This document shows, one piece after another, positions 1-10,640 of a stretch of 64,000 nucleotides of DNA. Below the pieces are notes generated by a model that searched no databases, was not told the DNA's origin, and saw only the letters and a list, made by a program, of their open reading frames with translations. The number at the start of each line of letters is the position of its first letter. Within the stretch, counting starts at the first letter, position 1. The position numbers and the translations under genes are program-made. This DNA comes from Pseudeuparius sepicola (taxonomy: Eukaryota > Arthropoda > Insecta > Coleoptera > Anthribidae), in NCBI GenBank assembly GCA_963920635.1, contig OY987298.1, forward strand, positions 21,113,647-21,177,646, given 5' to 3'.

Positions 1-137
1 TTTTAATAATAATAATGTATTGGAATACTTGCTTAGTGTATTGACAAAACAGTGATGCATAGAAACTACATTAAAATAGCGATCTAGACAAATTATTCAA
101 ATTAAATTATTTTTTTCAATTGCCCCATAAAATAAAA

Positions 138-672
138 GGTTGCCTAATTTGAGACAGGCTGACTAATTTGAGACAGACGGACATCCCAATTACGCACTTC
201 CTTTATACCTTCTACCCTAGCATGCGAGTCCCATTTCTTGTGTTTTTTGGCACCTGTAATAAAAAAAATTAAAATATTGTTTGGGTGCCTAATTTGAGAT
301 AGTCTCAATTAGGAACTTTCAGTATAAAAAATTGACAACAGTATTTTAGGTTAGTTATGAAAAAATAGTGCTAGATTTCAATAAAATATCATTAAACAAC
401 GCCTCCTACACTAGCTACTACGACACATAAATTTTTTTACACTTCACTTTGACTGTAAATGCCAGTTTATTTACACTATCAAAAAAATTTTAGCAGTCAA
501 ATCACACCAAACGTGCTTTTGTACAGAAACAAACAAACTGAAGCGCTCAACTACCACTTTAACACTACACCCCTGTTTATTTTAATTAATCTAAGCTATT
601 TCTGTTGATGGCGTTACATATCCTGTAATATAAGGAGCTATCTCAAATTTTAGGCACCTATCTCAAATTTGG
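138..672. repeat. Degenerate inverted-repeat element
   Basis: The motif CCTAATTTGAGA occurs near 143 and 286 and, in shortened form, near 163. Its reverse complement (TCTCAAATT) occurs twice at 641-670. The arms therefore face each other across about 500 bp, as in a decayed non-autonomous DNA transposon. No clear target duplication or coding sequence is visible, so the limits are approximate. Confidence 0.4.
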
Positions 673-1311
673 ATCTCTTCCTCCTTCCTACAATATTTCG
701 TTATTATCATTTTAAGATAATTGCTATGGCATTAGGGATCTACTAAGTGTTACGTTAAATTGACTAAGTAGGTACCTACCTTTGTTTTTTTTGTTTATAG
801 AATAAAAGAATATCTCCGAGTTTAGTATTTTCTTATTATTTAAAAAAATAATCTGGAGTTGGTTGTTGTGAAGTAGGTGTAACTACTAGGTGTTACCAAA
901 GATCATGATATAAATATTATTATCTTTGGTTTTACTGAGCATTTATTATTATTGTAATAGTATACCTATTAAGTGTTACGTTAAATTGAAAATAATAAGT
1001 ATTTTAATTATTTATTTTCTCAGGACACAATGTACATGAGTTTTACTTTTTTTATTATTTGAAATAGCAATTATTAATTTGGATTAACTATATTAGACAT
1101 TCGTAAGTGCATAAAAACCACTTTATTTTCAAATTTTTAATTACTACTTTAATTATACCGTCATAATCTATAATTTATTTCCATGGGTAAGTAACTGGAC
1201 CTTATACAAAAAGCACAAATTTTACCAATAATTTTCCTAAATTTTTATAGTACATACAGAACAAACTGGCAAATGTGACGCATCGAATTAAATTTTAAAA
1301 TATTAAAAATA
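673..1311. other. AT-rich intergenic DNA
   Basis: No gene or bounded element is seen. The string AAGTGTTACGTTAAATTGA occurs twice (near 746 and 968), which suggests a small local duplication or two copies of an old repeat. Confidence 0.5.
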
Positions 1312-2388
1312 CTTGATTTTTGAGATGTTTTTTAAATGTAAATCATAGTTGGCTGTGGCCTTATCAAATCAGCCATTTTTATATAATACTCGGCATAATT
1401 ATTATAAAAAATAAAAAAGCCATGGCTAATTTTCTGTTTTTTTTTTATTATTTTCTAATCTTCTAATATTTTGACAAAATGTCACAAAATAAAACAAAAA
1501 TTATCATGATGGAGCTCCACAACATAGTTATTTGCCCGTAAGAAATTACCTAGATCAGCTCTATTCAAATAGTTGGATAGGGAGAAATAGACCTTTTTCC
1601 TGGCCGCCCCGATCCTCCGATTTGTCTGTTTTGGATTTCTTTTTATGGGGAACAGTACAAAATAAAGTATGAGACAATTGATGAACGAAGAGGAGCTGTT
1701 TTAGAAGCAATTGCCAGTATTGACAGGCGTTCTCTAAGAAAGGCGACAAATTCAGTTTTAAAAAGATGCAATATTTGCATAAATAATAAGGATTAATTAA
1801 TTTTAAAATAATAATAATTTGAGTTTGAGTTTTTTAATTTTTGTTTTATTTTGTTTACATTTTGTTACCAGCTAAAAAAAATATTATAAAGTTTATAAAC
1901 TAGAACGTAATAATTATGAAAATGTTCCATGGCTGACTATGTGAAAATTAAAAAAAAAACAGAAAATAAGCCATGAATTTTTTATTTTTTATAATAATTA
2001 TGCCGAGTATTATATAAAAATGGCTGATTTGATAAGGCCACAGTCAACTATGATTTACATTTAAAAAAACACAAGTTTATGTCATATCTCAAAAATCGCA
2101 AACAACATAAACAATTTGATAAGACTATCTTATTGAGCTCAAAATTATCTACAATTTTTGTCTCTAAAGTTTTTTTGTATAATCAGAAATAACGAAGCTA
2201 CAGAGATCTGATGAAATAGCAAAAAATCACTCTTTTCAAAATATATAGTGAGCCATGAACTTTTTTAAAAACCCGAAAGGGGTATTAGATTGAGCATGCA
2301 AAACTGCAATTCTTTCCCCATTTAACTTTGTTCTAGCTCTGCTAGTTTCCGAGAGCCCCATAGTGGTCATCGAAAAAAACTCACCCTG
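1312..2388 (+). mobile_element. Mariner-like long-TIR element, copy 1 (left arm truncated)
   Basis: The right end reads ACTCACCCTG followed by TA, the usual Tc1/mariner target. The right arm, about 1840-2388, matches the right arm of the complete copy at 4580-6057 and is complementary to its left arm. The left arm is shortened and begins near 1312 without a CAGGGTGAG end. Between the arms lies the end of a DDE transposase gene in the same orientation. This is a non-autonomous relic of a family with very long inverted repeats; similar long-TIR mariner relatives are known in insects. Confidence 0.8.
1561..1796 (+). pseudogene. Mariner-like DDE transposase, C-terminal fragment
   Basis: The frame starting near 1568 encodes NSWIGRNRPFSWPPR, then SDLSVLDFFLWG. 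This is the hallmark C-terminal block of insect mariner-type transposases (W-P-P-R-S-P-D-L-x-x-L-D-F-F-L-W-G), where the aspartate lies in the DDE catalytic core. At 1667-1670 the frame breaks and continues one frame over as ETIDERRGAVLEAIASIDRR, ending at a stop at 1794. The first two catalytic acidic residues and the DNA-binding domain are absent, so no active enzyme can be made. The break matches a 2-bp loss and is shared with the copy on the minus strand at 5157-5441. The reading frame on the opposite strand here is a shadow. Confidence 0.8.
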
Positions 2389-2525
2389 TATTAACCACCC
2401 TAAAATATAAAATGTCTATTTGGCATTTTTTGGGAAAGATACAAAAATTACTAAGTGAATAGTTATCGTGCGTTGGTATAGATACCTAAGTTATTAGTAA
2501 TGCGTAATCAGTAGTCATCCTTATA

Positions 2526-3010
2526 CAGGGACCGGCAGAAAGTTGGACACAAAAATTTAATATTTTTAAACTCTCATTTCGATTAATTTAAATTTCTAGC
2601 TGCTAATCGAACAAAATTAAAGTTCAATAGCAAATTCATGTGTTATCCGATGATAAAGTTGCACTTGCAGTATATTGTTTTTTGTAATTCACAGATTGGT
2701 AAAAAAAAATACAAAAAAGTTAAATTCCTTCTTTTTTATTAGGTGGCTGTGACTTTAAATCTGACATCCACCTTTAATTCCAAACAACTTTTGTAAGTAA
2801 CTTTTTACGTATTTTAAAAATAAGTGTACTTTACTCTTGAGTTATTTTGACATTTTTGAATCTACCTCGTACATAGAAAAAGATATTTAAATTTTGATAT
2901 GTGCGTTTTGAGTTTGAAATGATGTACCAACTTTTATCAAGAATAAAATTTTCTGAGAAATTAATAATAAAAAAGTTTTCCATTTGTGTCCAACTTCCTG
3001 CCGGTCACTG
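2526..3010. mobile_element. TA-flanked MITE, family with CAGGGACCGGCAG ends, copy 1
   Basis: The ends are inverted: CAGGGACCGGCAGAAAGTTG at the left and, at the right, CAACTTCCTGCCGGTCACTG, with TA on both sides (2524-2525 and 3011-3012). Length is 485 bp. A second copy with the same structure lies at 12574-13060. It has no transposase and is probably mobilised by a Tc1/mariner enzyme. Confidence 0.9.
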
Positions 3011-3012
3011 TA

Positions 3013-3697
3013 TAGACTTCGCCTATGATTAGTTATGCAAATTCTTCTTCGACAAATACATTTATTATTATTGTTGTTATTATTACTCCCAACAGTTTTG
3101 CAACTAAAAACTACATTTCCGTTTATTCCGATATTCATTACGTATTTAATATGCTTGTAACCAAATTGTACGTGGTAACGAAAGCAACTTCGTTCATTAT
3201 TTAAAAACACGCCATGTAAACTACGAAAGCCGGCAAAAAACTTTTAAATTATTTATTTTTGTAATACCACAACATATTTTATTAATCTCCCACCGATATT
3301 AAATAACGAAACAAAGGCACACAGGTGGATGGTGGATGTTAAAATAATCCATGTCGATATTTCGAAAGTCATCCCCGACGTACCCTAATTCACCGATATT
3401 AATAACGATTTGTTTTAACTTTATTACATTCGATGGAAAATAATTGCTTTGTTTTTGAACATATTTCTGCAATAAACGAGTACTTATTGTTTAATTACAA
3501 ATATTGCATTTCGCATAACCTTCACAGAAGAAACCAAAAAATCTTTATCGTTAAATAATTGAATAAGGTTACAAAATTTGGTGCAGCTATATTTCAAAAT
3601 ATCACGTTGAAACATTGTAAAATATTATAAAAATATTTAGAAATAATATTGTCAATATAGATTTTCTATTTTTGCTATTAAGAATCGAACATATATA
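3013..3697. other. AT-rich intergenic DNA with a short AAT/AAC microsatellite
   Basis: No gene is seen. A short trinucleotide-like run (ATT/GTT) lies at about 3060-3090. The frame running through it on the minus strand encodes a run of asparagines from that microsatellite and is not gene-like. Confidence 0.5.
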
Positions 3698-4041
3698 CAG
3701 GGTTATTCAGTCATGATATAACAATTTTAAACACAGGTGGATAAAAATTAGCGTAATACGCATCCGAAATTAAAAAAATTCTAAAATCAACAAAAAAAAA
3801 AAAGAAAACATTTTCAGAAGTGCATTTGAACCCCTAATTAATGAACATTGCCAATGAAATGCGGCAACATCGCTCACCTCAGATATCTCCTCGGAATCAG
3901 GTGCACCGAGTTACGCGGTTGCTTAGGTTGATTTGCCCCACGTATAAAACTTCGCCAAAAATTTTTTTTCGCATTTTCCTTTTCAGTGGGCCTCCCTTAT
4001 TGTGTGGTTAACATTTTTTACACCATGACTGAATAACCCTG
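3698..4041. mobile_element. TA-flanked MITE with CAGGGTTATTCAGTCATG ends
   Basis: The left end CAGGGTTATTCAGTCATG is the exact reverse complement of the right end CATGACTGAATAACCCTG. TA flanks both sides (3696-3697 and 4042-4043). Length is 344 bp with no coding capacity. This is a typical Tc1/mariner-type miniature element. Confidence 0.92.
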
Positions 4042-4043
4042 TA

Positions 4044-4577
4044 ATTTGAAATTAGCGGTATGTGCAAGTGCAAAATGTGTATGTAAACTTGTGGATATAG
4101 CTTTGCTGAAATCAACTACCGGAATAACAAAATAAAGCCGAGATATGTTCGTGCAACGTTAAATATATTAACAACTTCCACTCGTATTTTCCTGATTTCA
4201 AGTGGTATAGAAATGAAATAGCATTCAAAATGTATTTGTAGCGCTCACAAACTAACCGCAACGAATAATTTTTCTATTGTATGCCGACAGGCGGGGAATG
4301 TTCTGCATTATTTGTGTTTAACTCGCTTGTGGTTGTTTTTCCGTTCACATCATTGTTTCTAGTTTGTTTTTATTGTTTGCGGTTTATTCAGTTGGAACGG
4401 ACTGATGCCCTTTATTAATTTCAAGTTACACATTTGTAGATATTTTGTGTTGTGAAAGTATGAAAATTGTAAGGAATAATCTGAAAAATAGGGGAAATAT
4501 TCATAGTACATCAGTAACAAATATTTATTTAGACATGTACCTTTCTACGATGTTACTCTTGTGTTGTTCGTTAGATA
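4044..4577. other. Intergenic DNA
   Basis: No gene or bounded repeat is seen. About 4240-4350 is slightly richer in GC than its surroundings and may be unique host sequence. Confidence 0.4.
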
Positions 4578-4579
4578 TA

Positions 4580-6057
4580 CAGGGTGAGTTTTTTTCGATG
4601 CCCACTATGGGGCTCTCGGAAACTAGCAGAGCTAGAACAAAGTTAAATGGGGAAAGAATTGCAGTTTTGCATGCTCAATCTAATACCCCTTTCGGGTTTT
4701 TAAAAAAGTTCATGGCTCACTATATATTTTGAAAAGAGTGATTTTTTGCTATTTCATCAGATCTCTGTGTAGCTCCGTTATTTCTGATTATACAGAAAAA
4801 CTGTATAGACAAAAATTGTAGATAATTTTGGGCCTAATAAGATATTCTAATCAAATTTTTTATGTTGTTTGTGATTTTTGAGATATGACATAAATTTGTG
4901 TTCAGCCATTTTTTGGGCTTTCCAAAGATATAATACTCGACCTAGTTATTACAAAAAATAAAAGAGCTATGGCTAATTTTCAGTTTTTTTTTTAATTTTC
5001 ACATAGTCAGCCAAGGAATATTTTCATAATTACGTTCTATTTTATAATTAGACATACTTCAAACTTTCTAATATTTTGTTTTTAGCTGGTAACAAAATGT
5101 AACAAAATAAAAAAAAAATAAAAAACTCAAATTGAAATTATTATTATTTTAAAAGGTCACCTTTTGAAATAAAAAAGGTGTTCAAACAACCCACCATTAT
5201 TATTTATGCAAATATTGCATCTTTTTAAAACTGAATTTGTCGCCTTTCTTAGGGAGCGCCTGTCAATACTGGCAATTGCTTCTAAAACAGCTGTTCTTAA
5301 TTGAACAATTGTCTCATACTTTATTTTGTACTGTTCCCCACAAAAAGAAATCCAAAACAGACAAATCGGGGGATCGGGGCTGCCAGGAAATAGGTCTATT
5401 TCTCCCTATCCAACTATTTGGATACGACTGTTCTAGGTAATTTCTTACGGGCAAATAATTATATGGTGGAGCTCCATCATGATAATTTTTGTTTTATTTT
5501 GTTACATTTTGTTACCTGCTAAAAATAAAATATTTGAAAGTTTGAAGTATGTATTATAAAATAGAACGTAATTATGAAAATATTCCATGGCTGACTGTGA
5601 AAATTAAAAAAAAATCAGAAAATTAGCCATAGCTATTTTATTTTTTAAAATAACTTTGCCGAGTATTATATTTTTGGAAAGCTCAAAAAATGGCCGGTTT
5701 TATAAGGCCACAGTCAACTATGATTTACATTTAAAAAAACACAAATTTATGTCATCTCAAAAATCACAAACAACATAAAAAATTGGATCAGATTGTCTTA
5801 TTAAGCCCAAAATTATCTACAATTTATGTCTCCACAGTTTTTCTGTATAATCAGAAATAACGGAGCTACAGAGATCTGATGAAATAGCAAAAAATCACTC
5901 TTTTCAAAATATCTAGTGAGCCATGAACTTTTTCAAAAATCCAAAAGGGGAATTAGATTGAGCATTCAAAACTGCAATTATTTCCCCATTTAACCTTTGT
6001 TCTAGCTCTGCTAGTTTCCGAGATCCCCATAGTGGGCATCGAAAAAAACTCACCCTG
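4580..6057 (-). mobile_element. Mariner-like long-TIR element, copy 2 (both ends present)
   Basis: TA sits outside both ends (4578-4579 and 6058-6059). The left end CAGGGTGAGTTTTTTTCGAT pairs with the right end ATCGAAAAAAACTCACCCTG. Each arm is more than 500 bp (about 4580-5110 and 5495-6057), so a single strand could fold into a long hairpin. The centre keeps only the last part of a transposase gene on the minus strand. At 1478 bp it is a non-autonomous foldback derivative. Confidence 0.92.
5157..5441 (-). pseudogene. Mariner-like DDE transposase, C-terminal fragment
   Basis: The minus strand encodes WPPRSPDLSVLDFFLWG, then TVQNKV and a premature stop. One frame over it continues as AVLEAIASIDR..., RCNICINNNGGLFEHL, with a stop at 5157-5159. 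The ending G-G-x-x-E-H-L is typical of this insect transposase family. Only the last catalytic aspartate region remains. The break after QNKV is at the same place as in the copy at 1561-1796. The plus-strand frame over this interval is a shadow. Confidence 0.82.
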
Positions 6058-6492
6058 TAGTTGTCAGTTTACACTTGGTTACTTCATATGTTCAAATGCC
6101 AAAACGTCCTCTATATGTTTTGTCTTCACTTCCACCTTCCATTTCCTGATTACATACAACTTTCAGGTCGTTTCCCAAATTGCGCATCCACTTTAAAAAC
6201 ACCATCGACCTTCATCACTGCATTCTTCTGCAATCTGAAACGTGCGATGTCATGGACGCATTCGCCCCCGCTTTGAAGCGATGTTTCGAGTTTTCCCGGG
6301 AAAGAGGAAATTTAATCAGAATCTGTTGCCCACTCGCTTAAAGGGTAATTTTCTTTTGAAAATGACAATACAGGAGCGGGTTTTTTTTTTGGAGGAAATC
6401 CGCGAGACCTGCATGTTGGAATAAGTCGAAAAATTAAATTCATTGGTGAAGTGGTTATCGCCCAAATAACATTTTTTGTTTTACAAATGTCG
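6058..6492. other. GC-richer island, related to 10380-10640
   Basis: About 6160-6430 is richer in GC than the neighbourhood. It aligns by eye with 10450-10640: both contain GCGCATCCA, then TTTTCCCG, GAAATTTAATCAG or TAATTTAATCAG, then GTAATTTTCT and TTGAAAATG. No coding frame is shared. It could be an old low-copy repeat or duplicated conserved non-coding DNA. Confidence 0.45.
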
Positions 6493-6787
6493 CGGAGAAG
6501 TAGTGATGTAAAAATTTCTTGTTCTTGTCTTGCTCTTTCTTGTTCTTGTATTGTTCTTGCTGCAAGAACAAGACAAGAAGTAGTGGAGCAAGAAGCAAGA
6601 CAAGACAAGGGTAGCTCCAGCAAGAAGACAATATTTTTGTCAAGAAATTTGCTAGAAACAAGATTTCTTGCTTTCTACAGATGGCAAGTAAATGAGACAA
6701 ATAAACAAGGGAAACGTGATTTATTTAAATCATATTAATAAGAAACAAAGTAGGTAATTCTTTTATACAAAAAAAAACTGAAACTAC

Positions 6788-6932
6788 AGTTTGTTCAGCG
6801 AATGTTCGGCCCTACGTCACAACTCCCGTCCTTGTCTTACTCATGAATATACGATGGATATCGGTCGTATATTCACGAGTTAGACAAGGACGAGAGTTGT
6901 GACATAGGGCCGAACATTCGCTGAACAAACTA
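6788..6932. mobile_element. Hairpin MITE nested in the hAT element
   Basis: Almost the whole 145 bp is one palindrome: CAGTTTGTTCAGCGAATGTT at the left pairs with AACATTCGCTGAACAAACTA at the right, and the arms continue to a short loop near 6855. TA flanks both ends (6786-6787 and 6933-6934). It has no coding capacity. It must have inserted after the hAT element. Confidence 0.88.
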
Positions 6933-6999
6933 TAGGTACCAAGGTAGGTACCTACTTAAATCTTAAACGTGAACATGACATTACTGACATTACTAGTAA

Positions 7000-7200
7000 C
7001 TAGTTATCTGTATTTCTTACACTGCCCCATGAATTTAGACAGAGAAGGCATGATTCAGAATTTAGCCTATTTCGGTGTTTTCTTATAACCAATGATGCCT
7101 TCGAAAAAAGTCTTTCGGCAGGAACTGACGTTGCCATAGTACTTAGAATATCCCTGGCCATTTTAGATAAAATAGGGTGGCTCGCTCGGCGCCGGCGAGC
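7000..7200 (-). pseudogene. hAT transposase C-terminal dimerisation domain, fragment
   Basis: The minus strand encodes ILSKMARDILSTMATSVPAE, then RLFSKASLVIRKHRNRLNSE, LLCLNSW and a stop near 7000. This matches the hAT dimerisation block, which reads T-S-x-P-x-E-R-x-F-S followed by R-x-x-L and L-x-x-N-x-W. The catalytic and zinc-finger regions are missing. The longer frame reaching 7326 runs into the subterminal repeats and is not part of the protein. Confidence 0.85.
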
Positions 7201-7425
7201 GCGCAGAAGGCGTAAAATAAAGGGAATCCCCGAAAAAGAGTTGGGGAATCCCCTAAAAAGCAAGAACAAGAAGTAAGCAAGAGTCTTGCTAGTAAGACAA
7301 GAAATAACTGTGCAAGAAATTTGCAAGACAAGAAGTAGTTTTACATCTTGCCTTGCTTAGCAAGACAAGACATGAAGTTGCCGAGCAAGACAAGAAATCT
7401 TGTTTTTTACATCACTACGGAGAAG

Positions 7426-8373
7426 CAATCGTTACTAATATAACTGGAAGCCACGTTAAGAAGTGGCGAGAAATTTTACAGTTATAACGGGTTATAATTG
7501 TATACAATTACGAAACGCTTATGTGTCTTAAATCGACCAATTTATACCTGCGTTCTTCTAGTTACTTAAGTTTCTTCTCAAGCGCTTTTGGACATTCTAA
7601 AACTTCTCTTTTATTCGTACTGCGAATGTCTTACATTATATTACTTGTCTCGTCTCTCTTTATTCCGTTGTGATATTAAAGAATTTCATCTTTATCGTTT
7701 GAAACGAATTAGATAGTTCGTTTTCTCAAAGTTGACATATAATATTTTGTTTCTAATTGGATTCTACTTCCAAAAAATTCACGGGCTCTGCAAATAATTA
7801 CTATGTGTTAACAAAATTTTCGATTAAATTAGTATTTTTCGATTTTTATTTATTTTTATTAAACAGCTCAAAAATTGGATACATAATGATTAATTTATAA
7901 GTTTATGTCGAGAAAAGTAACGAAATATACCATAAAATAACCTTGCAGTTAATTTTCTTTGAATGAATTTAAACCTAACCTATAAGAGGTAAAAAGATTC
8001 AAATGGCAGCCATTAACCTTTGGTAATACATTTCACCATAAGTTTTATGATTTATCTGTTAAACTGTTAAACAAATTTGGTTGCTGAAAGATACATAGTA
8101 ATAACTTTAAGTAACTCTAGCCACCAATTTTTGTGACACCTAGTTCGAGTGATAACTAAAAGTAAATTTTGCCACTATTGACAATACAAGTATCCTTCAT
8201 ACAACGCAGAGAGGCACGCGCACGCGCATATTCAGTAAAAACGAATATACGACATAAACCTCTAATTTAGTTTTACCATACCTGCATCAGAAAATCAGAA
8301 ACATTATTAATATTTGTGATTAGGTACTGTGTGTGTTTTACGAGCAAAATGTCATTTAAAATTGTGCTACCGT
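7426..8373. other. AT-rich intergenic DNA
   Basis: No gene or bounded element is seen. The 30 bp directly after the hAT element join to the sequence before it once the insertion is removed. Confidence 0.45.
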
Positions 8374-8386
8374 AAGAGCCTAGCAA

Positions 8387-8654
8387 GGGGCAGCGGTGCA
8401 CGAGTGGGTTATTGGTAGTACCCACGCTTTGGCACCGTATGTCGTGGGTTCGAGTCCCACCACAGTATGTGCCATGGGTGTTGTGTGTTTGTATTTAGTT
8501 TTAAGGTAGGATAGGTTTAGTTGTAAGAATTTAAAAAGACTAATAGTTGGGGGGAATGGTTTAGAGCCAGACAACCCCCCCAACAAGCCGAAGGGGGATG
8601 AAACAAGCCCCGGATCTGGGTAAATGGCCTTCGATGTCTAGCCCATAATAAAAA
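8387..8654 (+). mobile_element. tRNA-derived SINE
   Basis: The head resembles a tRNA. A box-A-like TGCACGAGTGG is at 8397-8407 and a perfect box B, GGTTCGAGTCC, is at 8447-8457; these are internal RNA polymerase III promoter elements. A non-tRNA body follows and the 3' end is A-rich (AATAATAAAAAA). The 13-bp string AAGAGCCTAGCAA occurs at 8374-8386 and again at 8655-8667, a target-site duplication of LINE-assisted integration. Length is about 268 bp. The near-perfect duplication suggests a fairly young insertion. It is not a functional tRNA gene: the cloverleaf is not intact and a long body follows. Confidence 0.9.
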
Positions 8655-8667
8655 AAGAGCCTAGCAA

Positions 8668-9026
8668 AAATACTTCTAGTTTATCAGTTGTACCGAGCGC
8701 ATGGGCAAATTACAGAAAGCAGTGGAAATTCAGACGAAGGTCGGCGAAATAGGGAAGAAGATATGTCAGTGTGTCAATGAACAAAATGAAATAAAATGTA
8801 TAACAATAATTTTTCAAGAACTGTTTTGTGCTTTTATTTACTTCTTGTTATTTTGTTTTACATTATAAAATTTTGAAGTTCTGTTCTTTTATTTTATGGT
8901 CTTATTATAACAGACTAGGACTGCAGAAGAAAGAATGTATACCCACAGTATATAGTTAGAATATATTCATAACCTATAAATAACACCAAATTATGGGACA
9001 TGCGTAGATGGAAATTATTTTTCATA
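8668..9026. other. AT-rich intergenic DNA
   Basis: No gene or bounded element is seen here. Confidence 0.45.
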
Positions 9027-9495
9027 GTTGCATAAGGGAGTTGATACTAGAATCTAGTATCAACCACGATAGACTTACCCACGGTATGTCAGTAACGAAT
9101 CCGAAAACAAGGCAAATCTGCGCATCTACGTCAGTTGCGAGTCACGAATTCACAATGCGGTTGTGTTTTATGATTTTTTATAGTTTACAGTTTAATGTGT
9201 CAAGAAAAAAGTGTAAACAACTGCCAGTCCAGCTCGACAGTGCTTTAAAATAGGCCAGAAATGCCGGGATGTGCAGTCAGCGTTTGTCCAAATAATAACA
9301 GAAACATAGTAAGAGAACGGAAATTAAGTACTATAGATTTCCCAAGGACAATAATCTTGCCAAAAAATCGATTGCTGCATGCCGCAGACAAGACATATGG
9401 AGCAATTTAAATTCTGACTCGCAACTGACGCGTCACAAGATGCGCAATGACATACCGTGGGTAAGTTTATCGTGGTATCAACTCCCTTATGCAAC
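9027..9495 (+). mobile_element. Inverted-repeat element with a THAP fragment
   Basis: The left end GTTGCATAAGGGAGTTGATA is the reverse complement of the right end TATCAACTCCCTTATGCAAC. Complementarity continues inward through TTACCCACGGTATGTCA and GTCAGTTGCGAGTCA, so the arms are about 80-90 bp. The left arm has a short local duplication of the GATAC region. Inside lies a THAP-type zinc-finger fragment. THAP domains are the DNA-binding part of P-element-type transposases, so a P-like non-autonomous element is likely. No 8-bp target duplication is visible. Confidence 0.72.
9261..9420 (+). pseudogene. THAP zinc-finger domain, fragment
   Basis: It begins MPGCAVSVCPNNNR, the usual THAP start with the first two zinc-binding cysteines (C-x4-C). 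After a one-base frame change it continues KYYRFPKDNNLAKKSIAACR, then RQDIW. The family block is Y-x-F-P-K-D, with a tryptophan expected where S-I-A-A-C is seen. The later Cys-His pair and everything after are lost. It can no longer bind zinc properly and is a relic. Confidence 0.8.
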
Positions 9496-9551
9496 CAAAT
9501 CAATTAAAGAACCTTAAGTATCTGATACTTAAGGTTCTTTAATTGATTTGG
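9495..9551. repeat. Perfect 57-bp hairpin
   Basis: Two 28-bp arms are exactly complementary around a single base at 9523. The left arm begins CCAAATCAATTAAAGAACCT and the right arm ends with its complement. It starts at the last base of the THAP-type element. No target duplication is seen. Confidence 0.9.
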
Positions 9552-10379
9552 AGATCATTATAGAACTATAGTTTTTAAAAGTTATATACCAGCCTCTTAA
9601 TTTCCCAGAAGGAAAAAAGGTGTTTAGTGTTACCTCTATAAACTTAGCCTTATTACAGGTTTTATCAAGAAGTGTTGTTTATGACATTTGGCCGTAACCT
9701 TTTCATTCCTAAATTTTCTTCCTTTGGAAAGCCTAAAGCGAATAATACAAGTTGACCACCTGCCTTCAAGCAAAGAGAACCTATAGCTACTTCAAGATAT
9801 TAATTAATACAATTTTACTTCCAGACGGGTCTATAGGTAAACCAGGTTCTAGGCATCTCGAGGTTTCAAATACTTGTAGAACGAACCAATAAAAGTATTA
9901 TCGACTTTCCCCCCTTCACCTACACATAGATTGTCAGAACCATTGTTGAAATTTCCGCATGCTACACCAGATATTTTTTGCATTAAATTTTATATAAAAA
10001 CTAATAATTACATTAAAATACCTCTACCTCAGCTTAGTATCTAGTCTGGAGAATTGTAAGACATTACAATTTATCTATTTTGGTTTGTTTTCGCTCCAGA
10101 ATTAAAGTTTGAAAGTTGGCGTAGGGGGATTTTTTGTAGACGGTTTCAACAATGCTTTTGACTATCTATGGCTCCTTTAACCTACGTTCATATCCAAGAA
10201 ATCAACCGACAGGAGTGACAGGCCACGCGGCCTGATTGGTCGGGTGGATCAGTAAACTTTGTTCTGAGTTTTTTAGTACAGGGCTTTGTTGAAATCCATT
10301 GCGACTATACTATATTGATCTTAAATAATTATACCCCACACCTGACACCATTTCCAACTTTATTGATATGGCAGAGGTG
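9552..10379. other. Intergenic DNA
   Basis: No gene or bounded element is seen. Confidence 0.4.
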
Positions 10380-10640
10380 GAAATATCGTGGCACATCCGC
10401 TTCAAGAAGTGCCAACGAGTTTCCGCCCGACCTACTTACCTCTGGAAACGTGGCAGGTCGCGCATCCATTTGCCAGTGCCTGAAAGCAATGCATCGAATT
10501 TTCCCGAGAACGTGGTAATTTAATCAGATCCTGTCGCGCATTTACTTTAAGACGTAATTTTCTATTGAAAATGCAAATACGGGCAGACGGGGCGCGCGTT
10601 GTTGTGGAGAAAATGCGCGCGAACGCCGAAAATGTAGGGC
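10380..10640. other. GC-rich island, related to 6160-6430
   Basis: A GC-rich patch in AT-rich surroundings. From about 10450 it follows the same order of words as 6160-6430: GCGCATCCA, TTTTCCCG, AATTTAATCAGA, GTAATTTTCTATTGAAAATG. The open frame on the minus strand here looks like a by-product of high GC. Confidence 0.45.

Larger units (their letters stand above)
6501..7417 (-). mobile_element. hAT element with 8-bp target duplication CGGAGAAG
   Basis: CGGAGAAG is present directly before (6493-6500) and after (7418-7425), the 8-bp duplication made by hAT transposases. The ends are inverted: TAGTGATGTAAAA at the left and TTTTACATCACTA at the right. Next to each end lie arrays of CTTGTTCTTG/CAAGAACAAG words that can pair with each other. 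Inside is a transposase dimerisation fragment and a nested hairpin MITE. At 917 bp it is a deletion derivative. Confidence 0.93.

Noticed and set aside
8387..8460. Functional tRNA gene
   Set aside because: Box B is perfect, but box A is imperfect, the cloverleaf is not complete, and a 3' body, A-rich tail and 13-bp duplication show a SINE.
8380..8586. Minus-strand 68-codon frame
   Set aside because: It lies antisense to the tRNA-derived SINE; the V-G-L-E-P-T-T type peptide comes from the box B region and is a known kind of false protein.
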